Of a stretch of 64,000 nucleotides of DNA, positions 14,603 through 21,896 are shown piece after piece; the first letter of the stretch is position 1, and every line of letters starts with the position of its first letter. The stretch is taken from NCBI RefSeq assembly GCF_009299505.1, contig NZ_WBSM01000001.1, forward strand, positions 496,001 through 560,000, read 5' to 3'. Both the position numbers and the translations under genes were made by a program. This stretch comes from Bifidobacterium ramosum (GTDB taxonomy: Bacteria > Actinomycetota > Actinomycetes > Actinomycetales > Bifidobacteriaceae). The notes beneath the pieces are model-generated. The model was not told where the DNA came from, made no database searches, and saw only the letters and a list, made by a program, of their open reading frames with translations.

Positions 14603-15567
14603 CGCGTCGCCTCCGCCTCGTCGATGATCCGTCGGGCGGCCTCGGCTGGCGGCGTGCCGTCGCGGACGAGCGCGATGAGCCGCCGGCGTGCGGTGAACGG
14701 GTCCACGCCGTCCGGGAGCCGTTCGAGCAGGTTGCGGCCGATCCACGCCTCGGACGGCAGCTCCGGCCTCGCCTCGGCGGGCTCGTGGTCGCGCCATTGG
14801 CCGTTCGTGAGCCAGTTCGCCGGCTGCGGGATGAACCGGTCGAGCTTGCCCTCGTCGCGGCATGCCTTCGCGAACGCGGCGGCCGAGGCCGTGAGGCGTG
14901 CGGGCGTGGCCCCGTCGACGAGCGCCAGCCGGTACGCGTCGAGCGTGCGCCGGCGGTTCCCGTGCTTCGGGTACGCCGCCTCGAACGCCCGGAACCCCTC
15001 GTCGTCGAAGCCGTTGTCGTCCGCCTTCGACCCCTCCGCGGAGGGGGTAGGGGGAGGATTTTGTTCTTGGTTATTGGTTATTGGTTCTTGGTTAAAAGAC
15101 ACGGGCGTGACAGTGTGGTTGTCACGGCGTGACACATGCGTGACGGTCGCGTGACCGTCATCGGACACGGGCGTGACGGTGTGGTCGTCGTCGGCTGGAA
15201 CGGCGGTGTCACGGTCGCGTTCGCGCTTGCGGCGCTGGCGTTCCGTGGCCTTCTCCCGTGACTGCTCGATCTGCTCGCTGCTGTTCTGGTACTTGAGGTA
15301 CGAGCGCAGCACGTACACGTCGCCGTCCCCGTCGGGCAGGGGCTGGAGCATGCCGGAGGCGATCAGGTCGTTCAGATCCTCCTCGGACGCGCCGAGCACG
15401 TAGAGCAGCGTGTCCTCGTCGATGCGGCCGTCGGTGGCGTGGTCGGAGCACCACGAGATCGCGAGCACGTGCAGCAGCGCCGAGGCCGGGTTGCGCCGGC
15501 GCAGCTTGAGCACGTCCTTGTCCTGCCAGTATCCGTTCGACAGTCGCGCGTATCCCTTGCTAGCCAT
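14599..15567 (-). CDS. phage replisome organiser / replication initiator
   Basis: 322 residues. The N-terminal YARLSNGYWQDKDVLKLRRRNPASALLHVLAISWCSD region is the winged-helix domain of phage initiators that replace DnaA or O protein. A charged linker (about residues 100-165) contains the repeat HTVTPVS twice. The C-terminal part (FRAFEAAYPKHGNRRRTLDAYR, and a FIPQPANWLTNGQW stretch) is typical of phage replisome organisers that recruit the host helicase. The linker DNA carries an origin-like repeat cluster. GGAGGACGAC precedes the ATG. Confidence 0.83.
   Translation of the reverse strand: MASKGYARLSNGYWQDKDVLKLRRRNPASALLHVLAISWCSDHATDGRIDEDTLLYVLGASEEDLNDLIASGMLQPLPDGDGDVYVLRSYLKYQNSSEQIEQSREKATERQRRKRERDRDTAVPADDDHTVTPVSDDGHATVTHVSRRDNHTVTPVSFNQEPITNNQEQNPPPTPSAEGSKADDNGFDDEGFRAFEAAYPKHGNRRRTLDAYRLALVDGATPARLTASAAAFAKACRDEGKLDRFIPQPANWLTNGQWRDHEPAEARPELPSEAWIGRNLLERLPDGVDPFTARRRLIALVRDGTPPAEAARRIIDEAEATR
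15055..15215. other. probable phage replication origin inside the initiator gene
   Basis: Two 26-bp near-identical direct repeats (15098-15123 and 15164-15189) lie 66 bp apart and differ at two positions. Five direct copies of GCGTGAC occur between 15105 and 15177, with inverted GTCACG copies nearby. They adjoin an AT-rich run of TTGGTTATTGG-type repeats (15061-15096). Iterons beside an AT-rich unwinding region inside the initiator gene is the lambda O arrangement. Confidence 0.65.
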
Positions 15568-15637
15568 GTCGTCCTCCGATCCATCCGATGAATATGGTGG
15601 CCGCCAGTATGGCGGCCGAGATGATCCAGTCCCTCAC
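15560..15637 (-). CDS. 25-residue membrane peptide
   Basis: Starts with GTG at 15637, overlapping the stop of the resolvase gene as GTGA, and ends 7 codon-free bases before the initiator start, whose ribosome-binding site lies inside it. Sequence MRDWIISAAILAATIFIGW then GGRHG: one membrane helix and a short basic end. The tight coupling supports translation; it may also serve as a translational bridge to the initiator gene. Confidence 0.55.
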   Translation of the reverse strand: MRDWIISAAILAATIFIGWIGGRHG

Positions 15638-16149
15638 GATTCGCCCCCGTCGGCGTCGGGGCCGAGCGGCTGGCCGTAGTTGCACAGCAGCGCGAACTGG
15701 TGGACGGTGATCATGGTGACGTCCTTGTTGCGTCCGACCGCCTGCGAGCCTTCGGTCACCCGGTCGATCGTGCGGATGTCCACGTGGCCGAGCATCTGCT
15801 CGAGCACGTCGGTGTACGTGTACGCGAGCTGCATGCCCTGGCGTCGGATCGTGGACAGGCCCACGCCCGCCGCCTTCTGCAACACCCACGGATAGGGTGA
15901 GTCCTGGTTGCCGGCCTCGCGGTCGGCCTCGCGCATGTGCGGGCCGATGTTCGGCGCGCTCGTCCACTTGCATTCGATCGTGACCGGCTCGCCGAAGAAG
16001 AACACGTTGCCGATGTCGCCGAGATCCTTCGCCCCGTGCAGGCGCAGCCGTTGGATGCGCCGGTCGTCGAGCGCCCAACGCAGGTAGCCGGCCATCGCCG
16101 TCTCGAAGCGCGTGCCGTTCGTCCTCGCGGTCCGTCTGCTGCGTGTCAT
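15634..16149 (-). CDS. Holliday junction resolvase-like PD-(D/E)xK nuclease
   Basis: 171 residues from ATG 16149, one base after the previous stop. The N-terminal ARTNGTRFETAMAGYLRW helix carries a conserved E, then GAKDLGDIGNVFFF and VTIECKWTS supply the D and E-x-K residues of an Hjc/RecU-type nuclease. Such phage enzymes cut branched recombination or replication intermediates before packaging. It lies between SSB/RecT and the initiator in the early operon. A longer start at 16182 would overlap the upstream gene and is less likely. Confidence 0.8.
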   Translation of the reverse strand: MTRSRRTARTNGTRFETAMAGYLRWALDDRRIQRLRLHGAKDLGDIGNVFFFGEPVTIECKWTSAPNIGPHMREADREAGNQDSPYPWVLQKAAGVGLSTIRRQGMQLAYTYTDVLEQMLGHVDIRTIDRVTEGSQAVGRNKDVTMITVHQFALLCNYGQPLGPDADGGES

Positions 16150-16150
16150 G

Positions 16151-16297
16151 TCATTCGTCCCTGTAGTAGTCGTATGGGTCATCGTGTCCGCGTTCGTCCA
16201 TGCACCGTCCGGACGCGTTCATGGGGGCGCCGCACAGCGCGCAGCACGCGCACTCGTGCGGCGTCTCCCACACCAAGGGGTCGACCGGCCTGCTCAC
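16151..16297 (-). CDS. 48-residue zinc-binding phage protein
   Basis: GTG start at 16297 overlaps the previous stop as GTGA. The cysteine cluster CACCALCGAP and a later C within GRCMDERGH suggest a single small zinc site; the end is acidic and tyrosine-rich (DDPYDYYRDE). Small zinc fingers of this size are frequent in early phage operons and often act as DNA- or protein-binding adaptors. Function unknown. Confidence 0.6.
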   Translation of the reverse strand: MSRPVDPLVWETPHECACCALCGAPMNASGRCMDERGHDDPYDYYRDE

Positions 16298-16452
16298 CGT
16301 CCGTCGTCCCCGTGGTTTTCGGGCGGGTCGAAGCTGCGCCGCAGGTCGGCGAGCATGACCATCTCCCGGCTCTTCAACGGCTTGGCGAGCATGTCGGGCG
16401 TCGCCTCGTCGGGGATGAGCGCCTCCTGCGACGCCTTCGCGTTGGATGCCAT
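16294..16452 (-). CDS. 52-residue phage protein of unknown function
   Basis: Starts MASNAKASQEALIPDEATPD at ATG 16452 behind GGGAAGGGA. It has a helical LAKPLKSREMVMLADLRRSF segment and an acidic, basic mixed end. The long frame upstream overlaps SSB and is not used. Coupled to the next gene. No motif seen. Confidence 0.58.
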   Translation of the reverse strand: MASNAKASQEALIPDEATPDMLAKPLKSREMVMLADLRRSFDPPENHGDDGR

Positions 16453-16472
16453 GATTCGTTCCCTTCCCGTTG

Positions 16473-16949
16473 CTAGATCTGCGGTTCGTATCCGCCGCCC
16501 CACGGATCCGTGGGCTGCTGCGTGTACCCCTGCTGCGGCGACTGCTGCGGCTGCTGGCCGCCGGCGAACCCGCCGGGCTGGATCGGTTTGCCGTCGCGGC
16601 CGCGTATGTTCGTGATGCACACGCCGGACGCGTTGACCGTGCAGCCCGCGGCGGGCTGTCCCTGCTTGTTCGTGTACGCGTTGAAGCCGCTGACCTCACC
16701 GACCACGAGCACATCCACGAACACGTCCGGGTCCTGCCTCAGCTGGCTGATCCGGTCGAACACGTCCATGACACGCGGCGCGTAGCCGGCGGGCCACACC
16801 GAATACGACTGCTCCGGCCGATCGTTCCACTGGCCGTTGCGGTCCCGGTAGCCGGGCGTGCACGAGACCCGCAGGAACCGTCTGCCGCCCTGCGTGTCCT
16901 GCACGCCCCACGCCGTGCCCTGGATGATGACCTGCGTCCGCCCGCTCAC
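16473..16949 (-). CDS. ssb: single-stranded DNA-binding protein
   Basis: 158 residues, GTG start overlapping the RecT stop. The OB-fold shows VIIQGTAWGVQDTQGGRRFLRVSCTPG, RPEQSYSVWPAGYAPRVMD and DVFVDVLVVGEVSGFNAYTNKQGQ. The C-terminal tail is glycine/glutamine-rich (GGQQPQQSPQQGYTQQ) and ends WGGGYEPQI. It lacks the usual acidic DDDIPF tip, so interaction with host SSB partners may be reduced. It binds ssDNA for phage recombination and replication next to RecT. Confidence 0.85.
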   Translation of the reverse strand: MSGRTQVIIQGTAWGVQDTQGGRRFLRVSCTPGYRDRNGQWNDRPEQSYSVWPAGYAPRVMDVFDRISQLRQDPDVFVDVLVVGEVSGFNAYTNKQGQPAAGCTVNASGVCITNIRGRDGKPIQPGGFAGGQQPQQSPQQGYTQQPTDPWGGGYEPQI

Positions 16950-17854
16950 TGCTCGCCCTCCATGTCCGGTTCGTCGGGCAGGTCGTCATAGTCGAGAGGC
17001 GGAACGTCGGAGGACTGGGCGTCCGCGTCGTCGGCCGGAGTCTCGCCGGTGGACGGCACGTCGACCATGTCCGCATCGTCCGCGTCCATGTCGTCGACAG
17101 CGGGGATGACCGGTTTGAGCAGATCCGAATAGTCCGGCGTCTGCTCGTCCTGCGTGACCGCGGTCTTCGTCTCCACGCTCAACGGCAGGAAGGGCGCGGC
17201 GCGGCGGATCACGGTCTTCTTCGCCATCGCCTCGAAATCGCTCTTCCACGGACTCGTGCTCCGGTTGGCCGAGGGGCTGCGGCGCATCGCGGCGTTGATC
17301 TCGTCCAAATTCATGACCTGCATGAGGTGGCCGCCATCCTTGTAATGCGCGACCATGTACACGTGGGTCAGTTTGCCGGGCTTGTCGCACGGGATGTGGC
17401 GCAGATCCTCGTGCAGACCGTACTCGTAGGTGAACTCGTCTCCTTCGTGCACGGCGCGCGCCGAGATGTCCCTGATCTGTCCGGAGCGGCGGGCGAGTTC
17501 GATGATGCCCTTGTAGCCGAGGATGAACGTGGCCTCCTTCTGCCCGGTGCGCATGTTCTTGTTGCCGAACGGCAGGATGTACGCGTAGCCGAGCCCGTTC
17601 ACGTTCGACGGCTCCAAGCCGAGCGACGTGCAGCGCATGAAGCAGGACAGCACGCTTTCCACCGAGCATTGCGCCAACGCGGGCTCCCGGTTGATCGTGC
17701 TCACGTACATCTGGTAGAGGCGCTGCTCCGACATCTCCCGCGGCATGACCGCGGCGATGCGCGACCAGCTTTTCTCCAATAGCCGTTTCATCTGCTGCGT
17801 CGGGTTCAGTTGGGTGAGCTGACGGCCTTGCGTGGCCTGTGCGATCTGTCCCAT
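16946..17854 (-). CDS. RecT family single-strand annealing protein
   Basis: 302 residues. TQQMKRLLEKSWSRIAAVMP, then CTSLGLEPSNVNGLGYAYILPFGNK and EATFILGYKGIIELARRSGQI are the hallmarks of RecT. Later SPWKSDFEAMAKKTVIRRAAPFLP is also conserved. The C-terminal about 60 residues are very acidic. With the YqaJ exonuclease just upstream it forms a RecE/RecT-like recombination pair: the exonuclease makes 3' overhangs and RecT anneals them. SSB is coupled to its stop. Confidence 0.93.
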   Translation of the reverse strand: MGQIAQATQGRQLTQLNPTQQMKRLLEKSWSRIAAVMPREMSEQRLYQMYVSTINREPALAQCSVESVLSCFMRCTSLGLEPSNVNGLGYAYILPFGNKNMRTGQKEATFILGYKGIIELARRSGQIRDISARAVHEGDEFTYEYGLHEDLRHIPCDKPGKLTHVYMVAHYKDGGHLMQVMNLDEINAAMRRSPSANRSTSPWKSDFEAMAKKTVIRRAAPFLPLSVETKTAVTQDEQTPDYSDLLKPVIPAVDDMDADDADMVDVPSTGETPADDADAQSSDVPPLDYDDLPDEPDMEGEQ

Positions 17855-17857
17855 GAT

Positions 17858-18850
17858 CTAGTTCCTTTCCTTGGTTTTCGGTTTGATGCCGCTGACGCGC
17901 AATACCCGGCTCGTGCTGGCCTTGACCAGATGCTCGGGGCGTGTCTGGGTCGTGTACGTGGCCTTCCAGTCCAGGCTCAGGACGCCTTTGTGTTCGCCGA
18001 TCAACGGCTTCAACTGGTCGGCGATGAGGTCCTTGGCCTTCTTCTCCGCCGTCTCGGCCTCCGCATGCGCTTTGTACAGGGCGCACAGTCGGTCGAACTC
18101 CGAATCGTCGACCTGCACGAGGCTCCCGTCGTCCTGCGGGTACGCCTTCGCCACGTCCACGCCGGTCAACGCGGGCATCTCGTCGCGTTGGACGAATCCC
18201 CAGAACTCTTCCGCGGCCTTGACGACCGTCGCGCAGTCCTCGTCGTCGCGTTCGAACCTGACCTCGACCGGCTCGGATTCGCCGATGTCCGCATAGAAGT
18301 ACCCCCATTGGAAGCCGGTCACGGCCATGTAGTGCGTGACCTGCGCCATGTAATAGTCCGGGGCGATCAGGTTCCCGTCCTCGTCGTGCCAGTCCGTGCG
18401 GCCGCGGCTCGCGTTCGCGGTCTTGATCTCCAACACGCCCCACGAGCCGGTCGCCGCGTCGTACAGGAACCCGTCAAGACTCGCATGCATGCACGGATGC
18501 GCCTTGGACACCAGACTGATGTCCGTGCCCTTGGTGACCAGCAGCTCGGGATGCAGCATGCGGAAGCGCGTGCGCAGCGCATCCTCCAACGCGTTGCCCT
18601 TGACGACCGCCCACCTGTCGCTGATGTCGTCCGGCTCCACTCGGCCCGTCTTCTCCAGCCACAGGTCGTACGGCGTCGCGTACTGGTTCAGCCCGAGGAT
18701 CGTGCTCATGTCCGAACCGCCCACGCCCAGCTTGCGGAATGCGTGCCACGCGTCCTCGCGCGACGCCTTCGTGGTGCCGGAACCGTTGAACCGGTGGACG
18801 TCGAAACAACCGGTCGACTTGGCCGCGTCGTTCAGGTTCGGCCGTCTCAT
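17858..18850 (-). CDS. YqaJ-like viral recombinase exonuclease
   Basis: 330 residues from ATG 18850, overlapping the preceding stop as ATGA. FRKLGVGGSDMSTILGLNQYATPYDLWLEK is the YqaJ N-terminal motif, followed by HASLDGFLYDAATGSWGVLEIKTAN, which gives the D and E-x-K catalytic residues of a PD-(D/E)xK exonuclease, and YYMAQVTHYMAVTGFQWGY with the conserved Q. It degrades one strand of phage or broken DNA ends and feeds RecT encoded 4 nt downstream. Confidence 0.92.
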   Translation of the reverse strand: MRRPNLNDAAKSTGCFDVHRFNGSGTTKASREDAWHAFRKLGVGGSDMSTILGLNQYATPYDLWLEKTGRVEPDDISDRWAVVKGNALEDALRTRFRMLHPELLVTKGTDISLVSKAHPCMHASLDGFLYDAATGSWGVLEIKTANASRGRTDWHDEDGNLIAPDYYMAQVTHYMAVTGFQWGYFYADIGESEPVEVRFERDDEDCATVVKAAEEFWGFVQRDEMPALTGVDVAKAYPQDDGSLVQVDDSEFDRLCALYKAHAEAETAEKKAKDLIADQLKPLIGEHKGVLSLDWKATYTTQTRPEHLVKASTSRVLRVSGIKPKTKERN

Positions 18851-19278
18851 TGCAGATCCTCCAGTGTGTCGTCGAGCAGCGCGAGGTTGTTGACCGCGTC
18901 GACCGCCTGGATGAGGCTGAAGCCGGCGCGGTTTGTGTGGGCTGCGAGATCGATCTGCCCGTTGGCGACCGCATGCCGTTCGATATGCGCGATCGTCCGG
19001 TGCGCGATGGCGAGCAGCGACCGGTATTCCCGGATGAGACACGCGTCCGGCCGGGGGATGTCGTCGTACGGATCCTCGTCGCCGCACGGCGAGGACGGCT
19101 TGTCGCCGATGGTGTCGGCCGGTTCGGCGGCGGGTCTGCGGACGATCTCGCAGTCCTCCGCCTCCAACGCCTCGCCGAGCAGCGCCGTCATGACGAGATG
19201 GTTCGGTTTGTTCGGCGAATCGCCCAACGACTGCTGTATGTAGCCGGCGACCCCTTCGAGGATGCTTGTGTCGGTCAT
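18847..19278 (-). CDS. early phage protein of unknown function
   Basis: 143 residues from ATG 19278. MTDTSILEGVAGYIQQSLGD and LVMTALLGEALEAEDCEIV are helical, the middle is acidic and proline-rich (SSPCGDEDPYDDIPRPD), and the C-terminal half (REYRSLLAIAHRTIAHIERHA, then LIQAVDAVNNLALLDDTLEDL) forms probable coiled coils. Both ends overlap neighbours as ATGA. Position before the exonuclease hints at a recombination accessory or host-nuclease inhibitor, but no family is recognised. Confidence 0.65.
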   Translation of the reverse strand: MTDTSILEGVAGYIQQSLGDSPNKPNHLVMTALLGEALEAEDCEIVRRPAAEPADTIGDKPSSPCGDEDPYDDIPRPDACLIREYRSLLAIAHRTIAHIERHAVANGQIDLAAHTNRAGFSLIQAVDAVNNLALLDDTLEDLQ

Positions 19279-19472
19279 GATTCGTTCCTTTCCCTGAGCT
19301 TGAGTCGTCTTGTCAATCGGATGTTGTCCGCGCCGACCAGCTCCAGCGTGGCGGCGACCTGGTCGAGGAACTCGTCGACCTCGTCCGCCCGGTACCAGTC
19401 GCCCGACCACAACAGGCCACGCGTCGTGAACTTCTTCTCCCGCACGTCCCGCGGGCTGACGGTCGTCGCCAT
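19275..19472 (-). CDS. DivIVA-domain mini-protein
   Basis: 65 residues from ATG 19472. SPRDVREKKFTTRGLLWSGDWYRADEVDEFLDQVAATLEL matches the N-terminal membrane-binding domain of DivIVA/Wag31 (consensus TPxDVRxKxF, then YxxxEVDxFL), but the long coiled coil of host DivIVA is missing. Start and stop overlap neighbours as ATGA. DivIVA marks growing poles in actinobacteria, so this protein could target phage products to the pole or disturb host DivIVA assembly. The domain match is clear; the role is inference. Confidence 0.78.
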   Translation of the reverse strand: MATTVSPRDVREKKFTTRGLLWSGDWYRADEVDEFLDQVAATLELVGADNIRLTRRLKLRERNES

Positions 19473-19741
19473 CACGCCGCCTTGGTCTGATACTGGAGGC
19501 CGCCGCTCATGCACCAGGCGATCACGCACGACCTCGGGTAGCGCACGCGCCGCGTGTCCCGCATGTTCCCGCCCTGCTTTCCGGGCAGTTTGACGAACGC
19601 GGGCCCGGTGCCCCGATACCGGCGCACCGCCAGCGCGCCGGTCGAGATCCCCAGCATCGCCGCGACCTCCTCGCACGTCAGCAGCACGTCGTCCCGCTCC
19701 GGCGTGATCGTCTCGACCCGCGCCGTGATCCGACTGTCCAT
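19472..19741 (-). CDS. HTH_17/excisionase-like DNA-binding protein
   Basis: 89 residues. DDVLLTCEEVAAMLGISTGALAVRRYRGTGPAFVKLPG is a MerR/excisionase-type winged helix, followed by RRVRYPRSCVIAWCMSGGLQYQTKAA. Proteins of this form act as excisionases or early regulators. It is the first gene of the leftward early operon, so it is likely to be made soon after induction. GGAAGGATACCACG precedes the ATG. Confidence 0.76.
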   Translation of the reverse strand: MDSRITARVETITPERDDVLLTCEEVAAMLGISTGALAVRRYRGTGPAFVKLPGKQGGNMRDTRRVRYPRSCVIAWCMSGGLQYQTKAA

Positions 19742-20036
19742 CGTGGTATCCTTCCTGTTGAAGCCTTTGTTTCAGCCCCGTGCCAGCGGGGCTTTTCTGT
19801 TTGCTGAGCAATGACGCTCGTGGACCGGAAGGGACTCGCACCCTTCTCCCGACGTTTGCCACGGTGACGAGTCCGTGATCTGCGTACCGGGGGCACTTGC
19901 ACAGCCCTGAGACGCCGACGGGCTTGAGAATCGTCGGCGCCGTTGTTCACTTTTCGACCGGGTTTTCGTACGACTTTTCCTTGTCGCCGCCCGCCGCGAG
20001 GAAAGAGAGGGAATGCAATGACGGCGGGCAAGCCTC
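19742..20036. promoter_or_regulatory. untranslated region ahead of the leftward early operon
   Basis: 295 nt without a convincing gene. It holds a hairpin AGCCCCG/CGGGGCT (19774-19793), which is followed by TTTTCTGTTT on the plus strand, a GACGCCGACG-type hairpin (19911-19942) and a degenerate tRNA-like segment (19821-19890). The early promoter should be here, but I could not identify clear -35/-10 boxes. Confidence 0.5.
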
Positions 20037-20318
20037 TTATTCCCTGTCGGCCTCCCACAGGGCGAGCAGGCGCAGGGGCACGAACCCGAACCCGACCAGC
20101 GAGGCGATCAGGTTGCCGACCGGATGCGCGCACCCCTCATGCGACAACAGCCACAGCAGGGCCAGCGCGAACACGGCCAGTGCGACCGTGTACGGGTGAG
20201 ATCGCCGCCCGCCGGAATGGGTTGAACGTGCGGATGATCCGGCCCGGGGCTTTCCCGGGTTCGGTTCCGACGGGCGACGAAAACCGGACATGTGACGGCC
20301 ATAGACAACGGTGATCAT
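20037..20318 (-). CDS. small membrane protein
   Basis: 93 residues from ATG 20318, behind AAAGGAG. The N-terminal MITVVYGRHMSGFRRPSEPN is basic and hydrophilic. Two hydrophobic helices follow (HPYTVALAVFALALLWLLS and VGNLIASLVGFGFVPLRLLAL), then WEADRE. It ends the minus-strand lysogeny block. Possibly a superinfection-exclusion protein; no family recognised. Confidence 0.62.
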   Translation of the reverse strand: MITVVYGRHMSGFRRPSEPNPGKPRAGSSARSTHSGGRRSHPYTVALAVFALALLWLLSHEGCAHPVGNLIASLVGFGFVPLRLLALWEADRE

Positions 20319-20403
20319 GGTCGTGCTCCTTTCTCGTATAAGCCCCTCCGCCGGTATGATCGAGGTTGCGGCACATAGACCATTCCCGACGGAGGGAGGA
20401 ATC

Positions 20404-20778
20404 ATGGATGCTGAGGATTTGAAGAACCTTAGCGAGGCGGTGGCTTCATTGACGATGGCCGTCAAGACGGGCAAGTCGATGATTGATGAAGCGGACGCCG
20501 GCAAGAGCGATCCGTGCGCCAAGGGTCATAAGAGCAAGACCGAGCGCATACGAGAGCTTGAGGCGTCGCAGCGTGAACTCGTTGCTGTGCTCGAGCATAC
20601 GGTTGATCTCGTCGGTCGCATGCTCGAGGGGATGGTGGACACGGACCGGACCATTGAGCATATGGGGCGTGTGCTTGACTCCAACCGAGGGGAGATTGAA
20701 CGGCTGAGCAGGCGAATCGCGGTCCTCGAGTCCCGTCGAGGTTTCATGCGGAACCGCGCCGCCGGACGATTCTCGTAA
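20404..20778 (+). CDS. coiled-coil protein
   Basis: 124 residues from ATG 20404 behind GGAGGGAGGAA. Heptad-like helices occupy most of it: DAEDLKNLSEAVASLTMAVKTGKSMIDEA, KTERIRELEASQRELVAVLEHTVDLVGRM and IEHMGRVLDSNRGEIERLSRRIAVLESRR. It lies on the plus strand inside a minus-strand block and its 3' part faces an antisense open frame (20446-20913). A TATGAT at 20355-20360 may be its -10. Function unknown. Confidence 0.68.
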   Translation: MDAEDLKNLSEAVASLTMAVKTGKSMIDEADAGKSDPCAKGHKSKTERIRELEASQRELVAVLEHTVDLVGRMLEGMVDTDRTIEHMGRVLDSNRGEIERLSRRIAVLESRRGFMRNRAAGRFS

Positions 20779-20913
20779 CCGGTGCACGTCGGCGCTGAGT
20801 TCGCCGACCATGTTCTGCAGTTCGCGGATACGACGGTTGCATACGAGGTTCGCGACCGCGAGCAGGATGATCGCGAGGTCCTGAAACAGTTCCGCGACCA
20901 GTTGGATGCTCAT
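20446..20913 (-). CDS. membrane-anchored protein, antisense to the coiled-coil gene
   Basis: Up to 155 residues. The N-terminal MSIQLVAELFQDLAIILLAVANLV helix followed by NRRIRELQNMVGELSADVHRL looks like a real membrane-anchored coiled coil, and its ATG overlaps the previous stop as ATGA. The remaining two thirds lie antisense to the plus-strand coiled-coil gene and look less protein-like. Either both genes are expressed from opposite strands, or the C-terminal part of this frame is a by-product of GC-rich antisense sequence. Confidence 0.5.
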   Translation of the reverse strand: MSIQLVAELFQDLAIILLAVANLVCNRRIRELQNMVGELSADVHRLRESSGGAVPHETSTGLEDRDSPAQPFNLPSVGVKHTPHMLNGPVRVHHPLEHATDEINRMLEHSNEFTLRRLKLSYALGLALMTLGARIALAGVRFINHRLARLDGHRQ

Positions 20914-21158
20914 CGGATCTCCTTTGTGTCTTTGAGGATGTTGTTGATGATGGTTTTGATGTTGCGCAGATCCGTCTTGGTCAGACGGGACAAGCCGAAC
21001 GACTTGGGGCCGTCCTCGTATTCGTCCGTCAAGATCAGGCTCGCCTGAAACGGGAACCCGCCCGATTCCGCGGCGTGCTGGCGTGACACCGCCACCGAGG
21101 CTTGGTCGTCCAGCCGATACACGAACCCGCCTTTGATCGGCTCGATGCTCCCGCTCAT
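20910..21158 (-). CDS. phage protein of unknown function
   Basis: 82 residues, MSGSIEPIKGGFVYRLDDQA at the N-terminus, then FPFQASLILTDEYEDGPKSFG and RLTKTDLRNIKTIINNILKDTKEIR. The start at 21158 has a GGAGGCACACG site. The pattern of beta strands followed by a basic helix is compact and single-domain. It is coupled to the next minus-strand gene. No recognised family. Confidence 0.62.
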   Translation of the reverse strand: MSGSIEPIKGGFVYRLDDQASVAVSRQHAAESGGFPFQASLILTDEYEDGPKSFGLSRLTKTDLRNIKTIINNILKDTKEIR

Positions 21159-21224
21159 CGTGTGCCTCCGTCGGCGAGCGCTGTAGTGTTATGCATGATT
21201 GCTTCTTTCGACGGGGAGGGTGGG

Positions 21225-21896
21225 ATGAACGCGGCGGAGTATCTGTTGGAGTTCTTCAATGAGGAGACTCGGGCCGATGGCGTCGAGTTCGACCTGCGAC
21301 GGGTCATGTGCGCGATTTCCGAGGTCGGCAGGCAACTCGACGGGATGGAGTCGATGGGGGTGAGCCGCTTCGGCAGGTACCGGGCGGCCATGCCGGAACT
21401 CTGGGAGCAGGCGTGGTACTCGTTCCGTTCCGCGAACGGCGCCTTTTCCTTTACTCCGGCGGATGAGAGAAGGGTCTCCCCGGGCGTGACGTTCATGCTG
21501 TTGGACATTCGCGATAACGGCCTGTCCATCGACGTGACGCTGGACGACGGACGAAGGCGTTCGGTCGACGACATGCTCGCCAAGGTGATCGAAACGGTCA
21601 ACGAGGACGACACGCTCTCCATGAGCCTCAAGGCGTACGTCGTCAAGCTCGTGCACGAGGTACGCCTGGCGATGGACCTGAGCAGAGCCGGCTGCGACTT
21701 CGAACTGTCCGATGCGCTCGCCCGGCTGATGGACGGCATCGGCAAGGCCGAGTCGGTCAGCGGGAAGCGAAGCGTGTGGGAAAAACTGCGGGAGGATGCC
21801 ATCGTTCCGTTCACCTCCGCGTTCTTTTCCGCTCTCGGAGCGGCCGTCGGAGCATATGCCATAGGCGCCGCCAGCGGCCAGTACCGGCTCCCGTGA
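21225..21896 (+). CDS. phage protein with C-terminal membrane helix
   Basis: 223 residues from ATG 21225. I chose this over an ATG at 21195 because GGGGAGGG lies upstream and the leader resembles that of the plus-strand gene at 20404. A largely helical, acidic soluble part (NAAEYLLEFFNEETRADGVEF, then DIRDNGLSIDVTLDDGRRRSVDD) is followed by a C-terminal membrane helix (FFSALGAAVGAYAIGAASG). It sits between minus-strand genes on both sides. A lysogenic-conversion or exclusion role is possible; family unknown. Confidence 0.66.
   Translation: MNAAEYLLEFFNEETRADGVEFDLRRVMCAISEVGRQLDGMESMGVSRFGRYRAAMPELWEQAWYSFRSANGAFSFTPADERRVSPGVTFMLLDIRDNGLSIDVTLDDGRRRSVDDMLAKVIETVNEDDTLSMSLKAYVVKLVHEVRLAMDLSRAGCDFELSDALARLMDGIGKAESVSGKRSVWEKLREDAIVPFTSAFFSALGAAVGAYAIGAASGQYRLP

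Noticed and set aside
19821-19890. tRNA-like sequence on the minus strand
   Set aside because: It has a T-arm-like AAGGG-TGCGAGT-CCCTT and a CACGG/CCGTG stem with an 8-nt loop, but no matching 5' acceptor strand and an altered T-loop. At best a degenerate remnant.
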